A DNA stretch of 64,000 nucleotides, from contig NZ_QEHM01000002.1 of NCBI RefSeq assembly GCF_003116585.1, positions 86,549 through 150,548 on the forward strand, given 5' to 3'. Shown in pieces: positions 63,916-64,000 of this stretch. Positions within the stretch are counted from its first letter, which is position 1; the number at the start of each line of letters is the position of its first letter. The position numbers and the translations under genes are program-made. Origin of the DNA: Albibacillus kandeliae. GTDB taxonomy: Bacteria > Pseudomonadota > Alphaproteobacteria > Rhodobacterales > Rhodobacteraceae. The notes under the pieces are model-generated. The model worked only from the letters and a program-made list of their open reading frames with translations. It was not told the origin of the DNA and did not search any database.

Positions 63916-64000
63916 CCCTGCCCTCCGGTCGGACTTATCCCCAGCGTCCGGGGCGGTTCCGCCCCCGGACGGGGTCCTGTCCTTTTCCTTGTCATTTCGT
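63916..64000. other. Right edge with GC-rich imperfect hairpin
   Basis: Positions 63945-63971 form an imperfect inverted repeat (CGTCCGGGGC with GCCCCCGGACG). It lies upstream of the hypothetical gene pair and may be a terminator of a gene beyond the edge or part of the promoter region. No coding sequence is supported in these 85 bases. Confidence 0.35.

Overview
The window looks like a chromosome segment of a marine or soil alphaproteobacterium of the Rhodobacteraceae (Roseobacter group). The signs are high-GC core genes, a split PurL/PurS/PurQ purine enzyme, a DctBD pair, an ATPase-inhibitor zeta protein, a roseobacter-type betaine-homocysteine methyltransferase next to a corrinoid protein and a DUF1638 protein, and an alphaproteobacterial SOS box. 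No rRNA, CRISPR array or replication origin is visible.

Region 1 (1-9924) is an exopolysaccharide/O-antigen-type cluster, visibly richer in A+T than the core. It holds a hexapeptide acetyltransferase, four family-4 and two family-2 glycosyltransferases, a Wzx-like flippase and a Wzy-like polymerase. Seven of these form one tightly coupled minus-strand operon. Region 2 (about 10.1-11.2 kb) is a graveyard of IS3- and IS21-family fragments. Region 3 (about 11.4-17.05 kb) is one end of an integrative element: tyrosine integrase, AlpA-like regulator, DUF3987 protein and small partners. It abuts a 3' fragment of tRNA-Asn that marks the attachment site. The intact tRNA is not in the window, so the island probably continues left and may include the polysaccharide genes.

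Region 4 (17.2-36.8 kb) is core genome: purL, purQ, purS, purC, purM and purN (purine synthesis) with dctBD inserted downstream of purQ; a DUF1476/zeta protein; an MprF-like aminoacyl-phospholipid synthase; bmt, a corrinoid protein and DUF1638 (one-carbon metabolism); an SOS-box-controlled radical SAM gene; sufE, rnd and a metallo-beta-lactamase-fold hydrolase. A complete tRNA with a CAT anticodon follows at 36924-37000.

Region 5 (37.0-42.9 kb) sits directly behind that tRNA. It carries a 1236-residue protein of unknown family that ends in a PD-(D/E)XK nuclease-like domain, and a convergent DUF3800 gene. It is the best candidate here for an undescribed (defence-type) function. Region 6 (42.9-47.5 kb) has a secreted arylsulfatase, a divergent Crp/Fnr-type regulator with a palindrome between them, and a LysR regulator. 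Region 7 (48.2-50.9 kb) is a row of small exported proteins and lipoproteins, one resembling the PliG lysozyme-inhibitor fold.

Region 8 (51.5-62.1 kb) is a copper-handling island: a YHS-YHS-HMBD copper P-type ATPase behind a CueR-type promoter, two multicopper oxidases, three c-type cytochromes, a CusF-like chaperone, a TolC-like outer-membrane factor and two small Cys/His-rich exported proteins. The ATPase would pump Cu(I) from the cytoplasm, the oxidases and cytochromes would handle it in the periplasm, and CusF/TolC would serve export. The right edge (62.4-63.9 kb) has two overlapping genes of unknown function.
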